DNA of 64,000 nt from Eriocheir sinensis (lineage: Eukaryota; Arthropoda; Malacostraca; Decapoda; Varunidae): contig NC_066513.1 of the NCBI RefSeq assembly GCF_024679095.1, positions 6,212,825 through 6,276,824 of the forward strand, given 5' to 3'. Both the position numbers and the translations under genes were made by a program. Within the stretch, counting starts at the first letter, position 1, and every line of letters begins with the position of its first letter. Of the stretch, positions 30,762-41,039 are shown piece by piece. The notes below the pieces were generated by a model. It was not told the origin of the DNA, searched no databases, and was given only the letters and a program-made list of their open reading frames with translations.

Positions 30762-31192
30762 TCAGAGTTTGGGGGCAGAGAACCTTACAAATTATTGAAA
30801 TCAATGCATCTAATGTGAGTGACCCCCTAAATTAGTTTATGACAGAAAAATATATAACTGATAAAACTGTGAATGCTTTGTACTGTAAAGCATAATCATT
30901 GTTTTCAGGATTTTCTGAAAAATCCTGTGTGGATGTGGTCCTCTGCAAATTTGTGAATCTGCAAATTCCCCTTCTAAAAAAACTCATGTTACCCTATAAC
31001 ACTGACATCACTCTTTGACATCCTTGACCTAGACTGCTCACTATCTACATTTACATGGATAAAGTGATGACGAAGGTAAAGACTCAATCAATCAATCAGT
31101 GGGGGCATATACCAGGGGGCACGTCGCTTCACCCACACTACGTCACCAAGTCCAGGGGTCCCTCCGGGCAAGTCTACATCCAAGCCCCCTTT
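30762..31192. other. No gene recognised
   Basis: AT-rich sequence, presumably intron of the zinc-finger gene. Confidence 0.5.
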
Positions 31193-31471
31193 TCATCTTA
31201 AGTGTCTCCTCACTCTCCTGACAGGATCTGTTGACCTGGTCAAGCCACAAACTCTGTGGCATCCCCTTGGCCTCCTCCACTCGGGATTATCTCTTACAGA
31301 AACAACCTGACGAGCAGGGTTGACATCTGGGTAGCGTGCCACAAGCCTGTATAGCCAAAGTTGGTGTTGATGGACTATTCGGACAAAACGTAAAATCAGT
31401 CTTACGAAGTACGTAGTCTCGTATTTGATACAAAGTCTTTCCAGTGATGTCCCATGGTTCTGCATAGACAC
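31193..31471 (-). pseudogene. LINE C-terminal tail fragment
   Basis: The minus-strand frame contains YRLVARYPDVNPARQVVS and RDNPEWRRPRGCHRV, which resemble the conserved tail that follows RT in several LINEs (RDNPxWRRPRGRP). No RT palm is present, so it is a short decayed remnant. Confidence 0.55.
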
Positions 31472-31887
31472 ATATTACCAGAGGTGTGAATCTGCCTCTC
31501 CAGGTCACTATTTAATATTCATGTAGGTAGGAAGACACCTACCGAAACGGGCGTAAGCCACTCCCGGTGAGGTATATATGGGAAGTGAGGAGGGTGCTGA
31601 AGCCCACCAAAGACCCTTCCCATGTCCTCACTTTTTGTTTCCCTATTGTCTCATCAACACCAGAGAGTAGTTTAGCATGCTCTCTAAAGACAGATCCTCT
31701 CTCTTTCCACACACACTACATTCAGATAACATACGTACACACCTTTTCCCAAAATTAGAAATTCAATATGGCGCACCACAGCATTGCCTCGGAGTCCCTG
31801 CCTTGGGGTGGGGTGGGGGACCACAAATTCCCCTTTTGGCTGCCGACTTGAGAGGTGTCTTGATAATTCCTCGAACCTCTTTCTTAT
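31472..31887. other. No domain; possible 5' leader of the following LINE
   Basis: Contains several short frames without domains. The LINE coding region becomes recognisable at about 31888. Confidence 0.4.
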
Positions 31888-33012
31888 CAATTTTTGCAAC
31901 ATTCATGGTCTTCGTTCTAATTTTCTTTCTGTGGGGCACCATCTCTCCTCTTCTAAACCTCACTTTCTCTTCCTCACCGAAACACAGGTGTCTGAGGCTA
32001 CTGACAGCAATCTCTACTCTGTTCCCTCCTACCATCTCTATCCTAAATTTCAATCCTAAACTGGATGTTGCGTTTATGTACGCAACGACATCACTTGCTC
32101 TTGTGCCCACGACCTTGACTCTTCAGAATTTTCCACCATCTGGCTAAGACTTGTTTGTCATTCTTTTACTAAATACATCTGTGCTGTTTATCTCCCACCT
32201 AACTCTACTAACTATGTAAAATTCTTTGACTATTTGAACTCTAAAGTGGAGCACATCTTGACCAACTCTCCCTTCACTGAAATCTCCATCCAAGGAGAAT
32301 TCAATGTTCACCACCAACTTTGGGTTTCATCCTCTTTCACTGACCAGCCTGGTGAACAAGCCTACAATTTTGCCCTCCTCAACGATCTAGAGCAGTTGGT
32401 TCAGCACCCTACACGTATTCCTGACCGTCTTGGAGACAGGCCCAACATACTAGACCTCTTCCTTACCTCTAAGCCTTCTGGTTACTCTGTCAAACTGTTC
32501 TCTCCGTTGGGCTACTCCAATCACAACTTTATTTCTGTACCCTGTCCTATCGCTCCTGTACATATTCTGGACCCATCGAAGAGGCAATGCTTATGGCATT
32601 TTGCTTCAGCTCGGTGAGACGACCTGAGGATGTACTTTTCCGATTTCCTGTGGAATGATTACTGCTTCTAGGAGAGAGACCCCTCTGTGTGTGCCCAGTA
32701 CATCTCAGAGGTCTCTGGAATGGAGGCATACATTCCACGTACTTTCTCTACTCCTCATGCTAAAAAGCCTTGGTTTAATCACGCTTGTTCTTGTGCTGTC
32801 AAAGAGAAAGAGGCAGCTCACAAAAGGTACCAGAGCCTTCAAACTACTGCTAACCATGATCTTTACATTTCCACCCGGAATCGTGTCAAATCTACTCTTC
32901 GACTTCATTCATAGCTAATGAAAAAACCTTGCTTTCTCTAATTCTTTCAATGACTTCTGGCACCTAGCTAAAAATATTTCCTCCAACTTCACTTCTTCTT
33001 TCCCTCCTCTCC
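31888..33012 (+). pseudogene. LINE endonuclease and linker (interrupted LINE)
   Basis: AP-like endonuclease: NFCNIHGLRSNF, FLFLTET (metal-binding Glu), [12 protein letters not shown] (usual GDFN with D replaced by E), [15 protein letters not shown] and [10 protein letters not shown] (usual SDH, here SNH). A stop at 32060 and frameshifts near 32615 and 32915 break the frame. The linker AKKPWFNHACSCAVKEKEAA precedes the insertion. The loss of both the D and the D-H pair residues suggests inactivation even apart from the stops. Confidence 0.82.
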
Positions 33013-33020
33013 TTATCTCC

Positions 33021-33190
33021 TTCACTACAGCCGGGCCTAAACAGCGCCCCGGGCCGTATCAGAGATTGCCGCGCGCGCCAAATTTCAAATGTCGCTGTTG
33101 AATATAACAAGTTTTCAGCCATAAACTCAACATAATCATCATGTATTATATATGAAAACATGCAGAATTAAATTGTGCACATACAGAAAC
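33021..33190 (+). mobile_element. piggyBac-like MITE (family P), copy 3
   Basis: TTCACTACAGCCGGGCC to GTGCACATACAGAAAC; the CCCC and TTAA of the left terminus are missing. It is directly followed by copy 4 in the same orientation. Confidence 0.6.
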
Positions 33191-33516
33191 TCACTACGGC
33201 CGGGCCAATACAGCGCCCCGCGCCGTATCCGGGATCGCTGCGAGCGCCAAATTTCAAATGTCGCTATTGAATATGACAAGTTTTCAGCCATAAACTCAAC
33301 ATAATCATCATGTATTATATATGAAAACATGCAGAATTAAATGGTGCACATAAAGAAACATAAATGAATTGATAATTTTGAGATGTAAGCATAACTATAG
33401 AGATAAAATAACTCGTATACTGGCTAAAGCGAGCCAGGACGCAGTATGCACGTCCTCAGATATGGTACTGGGCACGCAAGGACACAGTATACGTGTCTTT
33501 GTGTTGAAGGGGTTAA
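33191..33516 (+). mobile_element. piggyBac-like MITE (family P), copy 4, with right terminus
   Basis: Starts TCACTACGGCCGGGCC and extends further than the other copies, to GTGTTGAAGGGG followed by TTAA (33513-33516). The right end, read inverted, is CCCCTTCAACAC and shares CCCCTTCA with the left end of copy 1, giving short terminal inverted repeats. Confidence 0.62.
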
Positions 33517-36500
33517 CCCTGTTGGCAGCACCGCCGTCTCATCTATCTCTATTGACGGATTGCACCTGTCTCCCATCGGGGCAGCCAGATTCGAAAGGCT
33601 CCTCAACAACGCAGTACATGTCATCCGAGCAAAAAACGAGTCACAGCCACGACCCTCCACCCCGCCCGTGTAAATAGACGCCGTGCATCGCAACAAACCC
33701 GTAACCGTGATCCCGCAAGTACCACCACCTCTATTACCAAGCCTCTAGATAACTTAAAAATCCTTAGTTTCAATGCGCGTAGCCTAAGAAACAAGTTTGA
33801 TGAACTGAGATGTCTTGCTCTAACAGAAAATTTTGACATAATTGCTATAACCGAAACATTTATCGACACCACAAACATTGATTTAAGTTCCGAATACAAC
33901 ATAGATGCCTACAGACTCCTCAACAAAGATCGCGTAAACCGTAGAGGCGGTGGCGTCGCCCTTTATGACAAAAGCTATTTGAAACCCACTGACAAAACAC
34001 CGGGAAACAGTAACGTTGAACATTTGTGCGTGCGAATAAACATTGCAAAAGTCAATTTAAATATATCTGTCACCTACAGACCTCCCGGGCAGTCACTCGA
34101 TGACGACCTTGAAATGTACAGCGTCTTCAGGCAGTCACTTAATAACAACGACTCACTGATATTAGGAGACCTTAACCTCCCCCATATCGACTGGGCGACA
34201 CTGTCAGGTACAGAAGGCGAGTCACATAGAATGATCGAATTTCTAGAAGAAAATTATCTAAGCCAAATGGTTTCTGAGCCAACTCGACAAAATAATATAC
34301 TCGACCTTGTTATAACGACCCAAGATAACCTAGTCAGTAATGTCACGGTAGGAGAACACCTCGGTTCTTGCGATCATAAATTAGTGCGCGTCGACATTAG
34401 AGCTCAATCATCAGTGACTGAAAGTGAAGGTACCCAATTTCAATACAGCTAACTTCGTAGAAATCCGACAAAAACTAACAGAAATACAACTATCAGATGA
34501 CGGCAACGTAGAGGAAGCCTGGCTAAGCTTTAAAAATCACTTACGCACTCAGCAGAACACATTCGTTCCCTTGTGCGAGAAGTGAATTAACACTAATAAA
34601 AGCCCACCGTGGTTTAATAGCGAAATTAAACAATCAGTCAATGAGAGAAAATTGTTTTACAGGTTAAAGAAAGAACAAAGCACGCCCGAAAACATTAGAC
34701 ATTATAATGATGCCAGGCGACGAGTAAAAAGACTAGTAGGTCAGGCAAAGCGTAGATATGAAGAAAATATTGCAGCCAACTGTAAAAATAATGCGAAATC
34801 TTTCTTCAGTTACATAAACAACAGAAAGGCGATCAAAAGTGGTATTGGACATTTAACAAACAGCGACGGTGCACTAGTGACTGACAGCCAACACATTGCA
34901 AACCTCTTAAACAATTACTTTTCCTCGGTGTTTAATACTAACAGTCTTCCTCTCGCTACCACCAAAACCAGTACTATTGTAAATCTCGAGCATGCATTGC
35001 CTAATTTTGAAATAACAACTGATGAAGTCCATAAAGCTCTCCATTCACTTAAAACAAATAAAAGTCCCGGACCCGACAAAGTATAGCCTATACTGCTTAA
35101 AGAAACAAAGAGCGAAATACTCTCCTCCCTCACTACCGTATTCAATATGTCCTTGCGATAAGGCATCGTCCCTTCGGATTGGAAAAAGGCTAACGTGACA
35201 CCGATTTTTAAGAAAGGAGACAAAAAATACCAGGTAACTACCGACCCATTAGTCTAACCTCAATTGTAGGTAAGCTACTCGAGAGCATAATTAGAGACAA
35301 AATTGTGAGTTACCTCGAAAGTCACTCATTAATTGGGGATTCACAACATGGGTTCCGTAACAAAAGATCCTGCCTGTCAAACCTACTGACCTTTTATAAC
35401 GATCTCTTCTCAATTTATGACGTAACCAAATCAATGGACGTAGTCTATCTTGATTTCCAGAAAGCGTTTGATAAAGTCCCACATCATAAATTACTTTATA
35501 AATTAAAGCAAATAGGCATTGACGGTCAAGTAAACCAATGGATCGCGAATTGGTTGAGCAACAGACAACAAAGAGTTGTGATTGACGGATTTAACTCAAG
35601 AGTGGGCGCCGGTCACTAGTAGCGTCCCTCAGGGCTCGGTTCTTGGCCCATGTTCTTCATTATTTACATCAACGGCGTGAATGTTGGACACAATAATCGC
35701 ATTGGTAAATTTGCAGACGACACAAAAATTGGTAACTCGGTTCTCACTGACGAAGACAGGCAAAGCCTCCAAGAGGATTTGCACAAAATTTCAGCTTGGT
35801 CGGATAAATGGGAGATGCCCTTTAACGTAGACAAATGCCAGGTCCTTCAAGTTGGAACAAAGCGTTAAACTCACAAGCGTTCAATGCGTTAAGGACCTGG
35901 GGATTAAAATCGCGTCAAACCTCAAATTCTCACATCAATGCAGCAAATAAAGCGAACAGAATGTTGGGCTTCATTAAAATAAACTTTTTATTCAAGAATA
36001 AAGATGTAATACTTCCGCTCTACAATAGTTTAATCAGACCCCACTTAGAATATGCGGTACAGTTTTGCTCTCCCCACCATGCAAAGGACATTGCTAAACT
36101 AGAAGGTGTTCAGCGTCGGGCAACAAAAATGATCCCTTCCTTGCGCAACAAATCCTACGAAGAAAGGCTTTCCACCCTTAACATGTTCTCTCTTGAGAAA
36201 CGTCGCCTCCGAGGAAAACTGATCGAATGTTTTCAAATACTTAATGGTTTCACGAATGTAGACAGAACAAAATTGTTTATGATCGATGACACTTTGCGAA
36301 CGAGGAACAATGGCACAAAACTCAAATGTAGGCAACTAAATTCAGCTGCATTTTCTTCACCAACGTTGTAGTGCGAGAATGGAATAAGCTCCCACCATCA
36401 GTGGTCCAGTGTAACACGATTGACTCCTTTAAAAACAAGCTCGACCGTCACTTCCTTGAACTTAATATTAACCAGAGTAGAAAATCAACGTTTTGGAGCC

Positions 36501-36599
36501 ATCTGATTAATGTAAAATCACTTAGGTTTAAGGACAGACCACCTAGTCTGGACCATGGGTCTGTGTGGTCTGATTTTCTATGTAAATCTATGTAAATCT
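33517..36599 (+). mobile_element. CR1-type LINE family 2, copy D (5' truncated)
   Basis: Begins inside the ORF1 esterase (DGLHLSPIGAARFERLL near 33555-33595) directly after the MITE TTAA. It continues through the endonuclease (33750-34450), linker and RT (34620-36470), and ends with TATGTAAATC repeats at 36575-36599. It is inserted into the LINE at 31888-38366 in the same orientation. Copy E (60239-62242) is the same family. Confidence 0.9.
33750..36464 (+). pseudogene. CR1-type family 2 ORF2 (endonuclease and RT), copy D
   Basis: Endonuclease: LKILSFNARSLRNKFDEL, IIAITETFID, ILGDLNLPHIDW (usual GDFN, F to L) and LGSCDHKLVRVD. RT: FFSYINNRKA, SPGPDKV, YLDFQKAFDKVPHHK near 35450, SVPQGSVLGP and FADDTKIGNS near 35710. 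Thumb LEYAVQFCSPHHAKDIAKLE. Defects: a frameshift near 34425, stops at about 35084 and 35158 (the latter in SLR*GIVPSDW), and frameshifts near 35225, 35600, 35865 and 36340. Copy E shows the undamaged residues at most of these points. Confidence 0.9.
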
Positions 36600-38236
36600 A
36601 AGGCTGAACTCTTCGCTCAGATTTTCTGTAACAACTCCACTCTGGACGATTCTGGGCATATTCTTCCTACTCATCCCCCCTCTGACTCCTTTATGCCTGT
36701 TATTAAGATTCTTAAGAATGATGTTTTCTATGCCCTCTCTGGCTTCAACTCTCAGAAGGCTTTTGGACCTGATGGAGTGCCTCCTATTGTCCTTAAAAAC
36801 TGTGCTTCCGTGCTGACACCCTGCCTAGTCAAACTCTTTCGCCTCTGCCTGTTAACATCTATCTTTCCTTCCTGCTGGAAGTACGCCTTCATACAGCCTG
36901 TGCCTAAGAAGGGTGACCGTTCCAATCCCTCAAACTACCCCCCTATAGCTTTACTTTCCTGTCTATCTAAAGCTTTTGAATCAATCCTTAACCGGAAGAT
37001 TCAAAAGCACCTTTCTACTTTTGACCTTCTATCTGATCGCCAGTATGGGTTCCGCAAGGGACGTTCTACTGGCGAACTTCTTGCTCTCTTAACTTACTCT
37101 TGGTCATCCTCTCTTAGCCGTTTCGGTGAAACTTTCTCAGTTGCGCTAGACATATCGAACTCTTTCTATAGAGTCTGGCACAACTCTTTGCTTTCTAAAC
37201 TGCCCTCTTTCAGATTCTATCCCTCTTTCTGTTCCTTTATCTCTAGTTTCCTTTCCGGCCGTTCAATCTCTGCTGTGGTAGACAGTCACTGTTCTTCCCC
37301 TAAACCTATCAACAGTGGTGTTCCACAGGGCTCTGTCCTATCACCCACTCTCTTCCTGTTATTCATTAATGATCTTCTTTCCATAACAAACTGTCCTATC
37401 CATTCATACGCTGATGACTCCACTCTGCATTATTCAACTTCTTTCAACAGAAGACCCTCTCAACAGGAGTTACATGACTCCAGACTGGAGGCTGCAGAAC
37501 GCTTAACCTCAGACCTTGCTATTATTTCTGATTGGGGTAAGAGGAACCTTGTGTCCTTCAATGCCTCAAAAACTCAATTTCTCCACGTATCATCTTGACA
37601 CAATCTTCCAAACACCTATCCCCTATTCTTCGACAACACTCAGCTGTCACCTTCTTCAACACCTAATATCCTCGGTCTATCCTTAACTCAAAATCTTAAC
37701 TGGAAACTTCACATCTCCTCTCTCACTAAATCAGCTTCCTTGAGATTAGGCGTTCTGTATCGTCTCCGCCAGTTCTTCTCCCTAGCACAGTTGCTATCCA
37801 TATACAGGGGCCTTGTCCGCCCTCGTATGGAGTATGCATCTCACGTGTGGGGGGGCTCCACTCACATAGCTCTTTTGGACAGAGTGGAGTCTAAGGCTCT
37901 TCATCTCATTAGCTCTCCTCCTCTTACTGATAGTCTTCTACCTCTTAAATTCCGCCGCCATGTTGTCTCTATCTTCTATCGATATTTTTACGCTGACTGC
38001 TCTTCTGAACTTGCTAACTGCATGGCTCCCCCCTCCCGCGGCCTCACTGCACACGACTTTATAGTGAAGTTCATCCCTTACTGTCCAAATCCCTTACACA
38101 CAAGTTAACCAGCATTTTCACTCTTTCATCCCTCACGCTGGTAAACTCTGGAACAATCTTCCTTCATCTGTATTTCCTCCTGCCTACGACTTGAACTCTT
38201 TCAAGAAGAGTGTATCTGGACACCTCTCCTCCCGAA
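36600..38236 (+). pseudogene. RT of the interrupted jockey/CR1-type LINE
   Basis: Open for 347 codons: KAFGPDGVPPIVLKNCAS, FIQPVPKKGDRSNPSNYPPI, YGFRKGRSTGELLALLTYSW, INSGVPQGSVLSPTLF near 37312 and the catalytic YADDST near 37408. A stop follows VSFNASKTQFLHVSS at 37598, then the frame continues with the thumb RPRMEYASHVWGGSTH and a C-terminal region ending near 38236. The stop near 37598 and a frameshift near 38030-38105 are the only major defects; the palm looks complete. An A-rich tail follows. Confidence 0.9.
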
Positions 38237-38366
38237 ATTGACCTATCTTTCGGCCACTGGACTCTTTTTTAGGAGCAGTGAGTAGCGGGCTTTTTTTCAT
38301 TCTTGTTTCCTTTTTGCCCTTGAACTGCCTCCTTAGCTGTAAAAAAAAAAAGAAAAAAAAAAAAAG

Positions 38367-40380
38367 ACATGAAGACAGGGAGCACAAGCGACTTGAAGAT
38401 CCGGATCTTTGTTCTTGTACACAGGTATCAAATGCTTCTTGAGATCGGCATAGGCTGCAAGCATCTGTCGAAACTCACTTCAGCGTTCCATCAGTACACA
38501 AAATGCTAGGATGTGGTCAGTTGTCAACTTACCAGGCAGGAACTTGTACTGCTCAGGTCCCTGCAGCTTCAGCAGTTGGCTTCAAATCCTCATCAGCAAT
38601 AGATGGGCAAGCACCTTGCCTGGCACACTAAGCAGTGTAGTACCATGGTAATTGTTGCAGTTCTGTCAGTCCCTTTTCCCTTTCTAGATAGGGAAAAGGT
38701 CAGGAGGAATGGTACCAGATTGCCAAATGCCAGTCAAAATTGCATGCTGTCCACAGCTATGAGCAGCTCTACCCTAATGTTCCAGATACCAGGTGCCTTG
38801 CCACCCCTCAGCTTTGCCACAGTCACTCTTACCTTGTCAAGAGAAGATGGACTTTTGTTGATGGCTGGATCAGCGTCCATCACCTGCAACCCATCAACTG
38901 GAAGTTGCCGACTCTGAGGGTCTGCCGTGTACAACTGCTCAATGTACTCATCCCAATGAACCTTGTGTTCATCAGTGTTCAACACAAGGCAGCCATCAAC
39001 TGTTCAGATAGTGCTCACCTGAAAGGGAGGCTTGGAGAGGAGTTTCTTCAGGGCTTGATTATTATTATTATTTTATTATATTTTATTTTATTTTATTTAT
39101 TTATTTATTTTTGTTTTTGCCTATGGTACTGGTAGGCTTTCTAGGTGGGGCCCGGTGTTTGACCCTATCCTGTTGCTTATCTCATGCTGCCCACCGGAGC
39201 TCATCAATGACCTTTTTTTTTAAGAGCATCTAGAGTTCAGGTTGGCAAGTGGTCTTCTGGACAGTATGTGGGTAGTCTTAGGCCACTCGGCAATGACTGA
39301 AAAATCCCAAAAGAGGTCATTCACATTTAAATGGCCCTCGAGCTCCTCAGCAAGACCTCTGACATACCTCTTCTTAGCAGAACTTTAGTCCTACATGAAA
39401 GAGCCCTACAATGGTCCAGATTCCAAGCAAACCTGGCATCAATATTCACCAGCGTCTCCAATGAGGCAAATCCACTCCTAGATCTCTGTCTCTCTTCAAT
39501 GCACTCCTTTGCAGCTTGAAGTCTCACACATTTGAAGTTCTACAGGGTCCTCAAGGATGCTGTGCTGAGCACACTGAACCAGTTTGAGACTGTCACTGCA
39601 TACTCCTGAGCACATGCCAGGTCCTTGAGCCTCTAGAGATGAAACATAGTATTGTTGCATATCGAAATTATTCTAAACCTGACTTGAAGGGTGAGTGTTG
39701 CAACAACAAGTCTATGATCAGTTCCAAAGAACTCAGCACTCCGGAAAACTCTACATTCTGAAGGAACGAGTAGTACGTATGTTCTTAGCTACCCCTCTGG
39801 CATTACTATACCAAGTCCAGCGGTGCATCTCTGGTCTCTTGTACCAAGAACCTGTGATTCTCAACCTCTTGGATCTTGCAAAATTCAGGAGGAGAGAGCT
39901 GTTGGAGTTCCTGGCACCATAACCAACACACAGCTCATAGCCAATCCTGTCACATGAAGTACTTGCATTGAAGTCACACAGGATAATGTGTGTGTCCCGG
40001 GGAGGGCACTGGTCTAATACGGAGTTGAGTTTGGCATAGAACATCTTCTCTTCAGTCTCACACATCTCAACAGAAGCGCACACTGCAACAAGAAACATGT
40101 GCCCATAAGATGGGCACCATTGCTCGTGCTAGACCAGTAGTAGGTGTACCCCTCACTAGTGACCTTGCCATTGCCAGGCCTCCTCGTCTCAGAGTCTCAT
40201 TATGTCCACCCTCAGCCTTCTGAGCTTGTATGGTAGGTAGGGCAGTCAGTTTCCTTTGAGAGGCTAAAGATGTTCCCGAAGCCCACACACAGAGCCCTCT
40301 GAATATTAACCCCACGCCTTGTTCTGCGGTCGCGCGTTTCCTTTGCACCTCTCTGGCCACTCCCAAAACAAAAAGAGATG
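38367..40380 (-). pseudogene. LINE with endonuclease and RT N-terminus, heavily decayed, split by a SINE
   Basis: From the right on the minus strand: endonuclease end (CETEEKMFYAKLNSVLDQCP, IILCDFNAS, SWYKRPEMHRWTWYS near 39790-40080), linker (AAKECIEERQRSRSGFAS near 39480), then, after the SINE, DEYIEQLYTADPQSRQLPV and VAKLRGGKAPGIWN (39058-38735). Decayed RT motifs (SVPGKVLAHLLLMRI region) follow down to 38367. The family is widespread in animal genomes; copies are often mislabelled as craniofacial development protein 2-like. Many frameshifts; the RT catalytic motif is not reached. Confidence 0.8.
39058..39310 (-). mobile_element. SINE family 1 fragment in the LINE (reverse strand)
   Basis: The minus strand reads GGGATTTTTCAGTCATTGCC, a body with GTCCAGAAGACCACTTGCC, then a long A-rich tail (complement of 39058-39114). 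The tRNA-like head is absent. The LINE coding sequence is collinear across the insertion. Confidence 0.8.
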
Positions 40381-40431
40381 CTAGGGAGCCCTTCTTCCTT
40401 CGAGATGAGTAGTAACAAATGTACGAAAGTG
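40381..40431. other. Junction without recognised feature
   Basis: Short segment between the LINE 5' side and the G-tract block. Confidence 0.4.
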
Positions 40432-40672
40432 GGGGTAACCTCAGTGGGGGGGGGTGACGGAAGGGGGGGTTGGGGGGGTCAGCGGAGGGGTGACGGAAGA
40501 GGGGGTAGCTGGACCCCCCCTCCCCCGCCCTCCCCCCCCCACACACATCTTTCACCTTCCCCCCTCCCCCCCACCCACCCCCCTCTCGGGCTAGCGTACG
40601 GAAGCGGGGGGGTGACGGGAGTGGGGGTGCCCAGCGGGGAGGGGGGGTGACGGAAGAGAGGGTACTTGAAGG
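40432..40672. repeat. G-tract / C-tract low-complexity block
   Basis: Runs of 5-10 G with TGACGGAAG spacers (40441-40510), then a run of C-rich tracts (40514-40585), then G-runs again (40605-40660). The GGGGGTGACGGAAG unit recurs at least four times, so this is a degenerate minisatellite. G-runs flanking C-runs could form G-quadruplexes on either strand or a hairpin. Confidence 0.85.
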
Positions 40673-40816
40673 GTTAAGATCAGATCGCGGGCTCGAATGA
40701 CCACAAGATTATAATCACGGAAAAGGTTAAGGACATTAGGTTAATGACCAGGCTGGAATATGTCCCGCGCACCTGTTCCCGGTGTCTTATCTTTCTTTCC
40801 CTCCCTCTTCCCATAG

Positions 40817-40882
<66 letters not shown>

Positions 40883-40937
40883 CTGGCCATACGAGATAAA
40901 ATCGCGGAAAAAAAGGGATCGATGACAGCTCCATATA
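40673..40937. repeat. Flank with (CA)n microsatellite at 40817-40881
   Basis: Single-copy-looking sequence with about 64 bp of CA dinucleotides. No gene; frames through it are repeat artefacts. Confidence 0.9.
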
Positions 40938-41039
40938 TCTTCTTCTTCTTGTGTGATTTCCCCCTTACGGGGGAACGGGCCTTTGTCGTACAAACGACGG
41001 CCCGTAGCAGGTTTGGCGTATTTCTTTTAGCGGGGCGGT

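Larger units (their letters stand above)
31888..38366 (+). mobile_element. Jockey/CR1-type LINE interrupted by later insertions
   Basis: Endonuclease and linker (31888-33012), then foreign DNA (33021-36599), then RT (36600-38236) and a poly(A) tail with one G (38340-38366). The joined ends are collinear: SNFTSSFPPLL before and KAELFAQIF after the insertions, with about ten residues lost. The poly(A) tail distinguishes it from the CR1 families here. Clade placement within jockey/CR1-like LINEs is uncertain. Confidence 0.85.
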
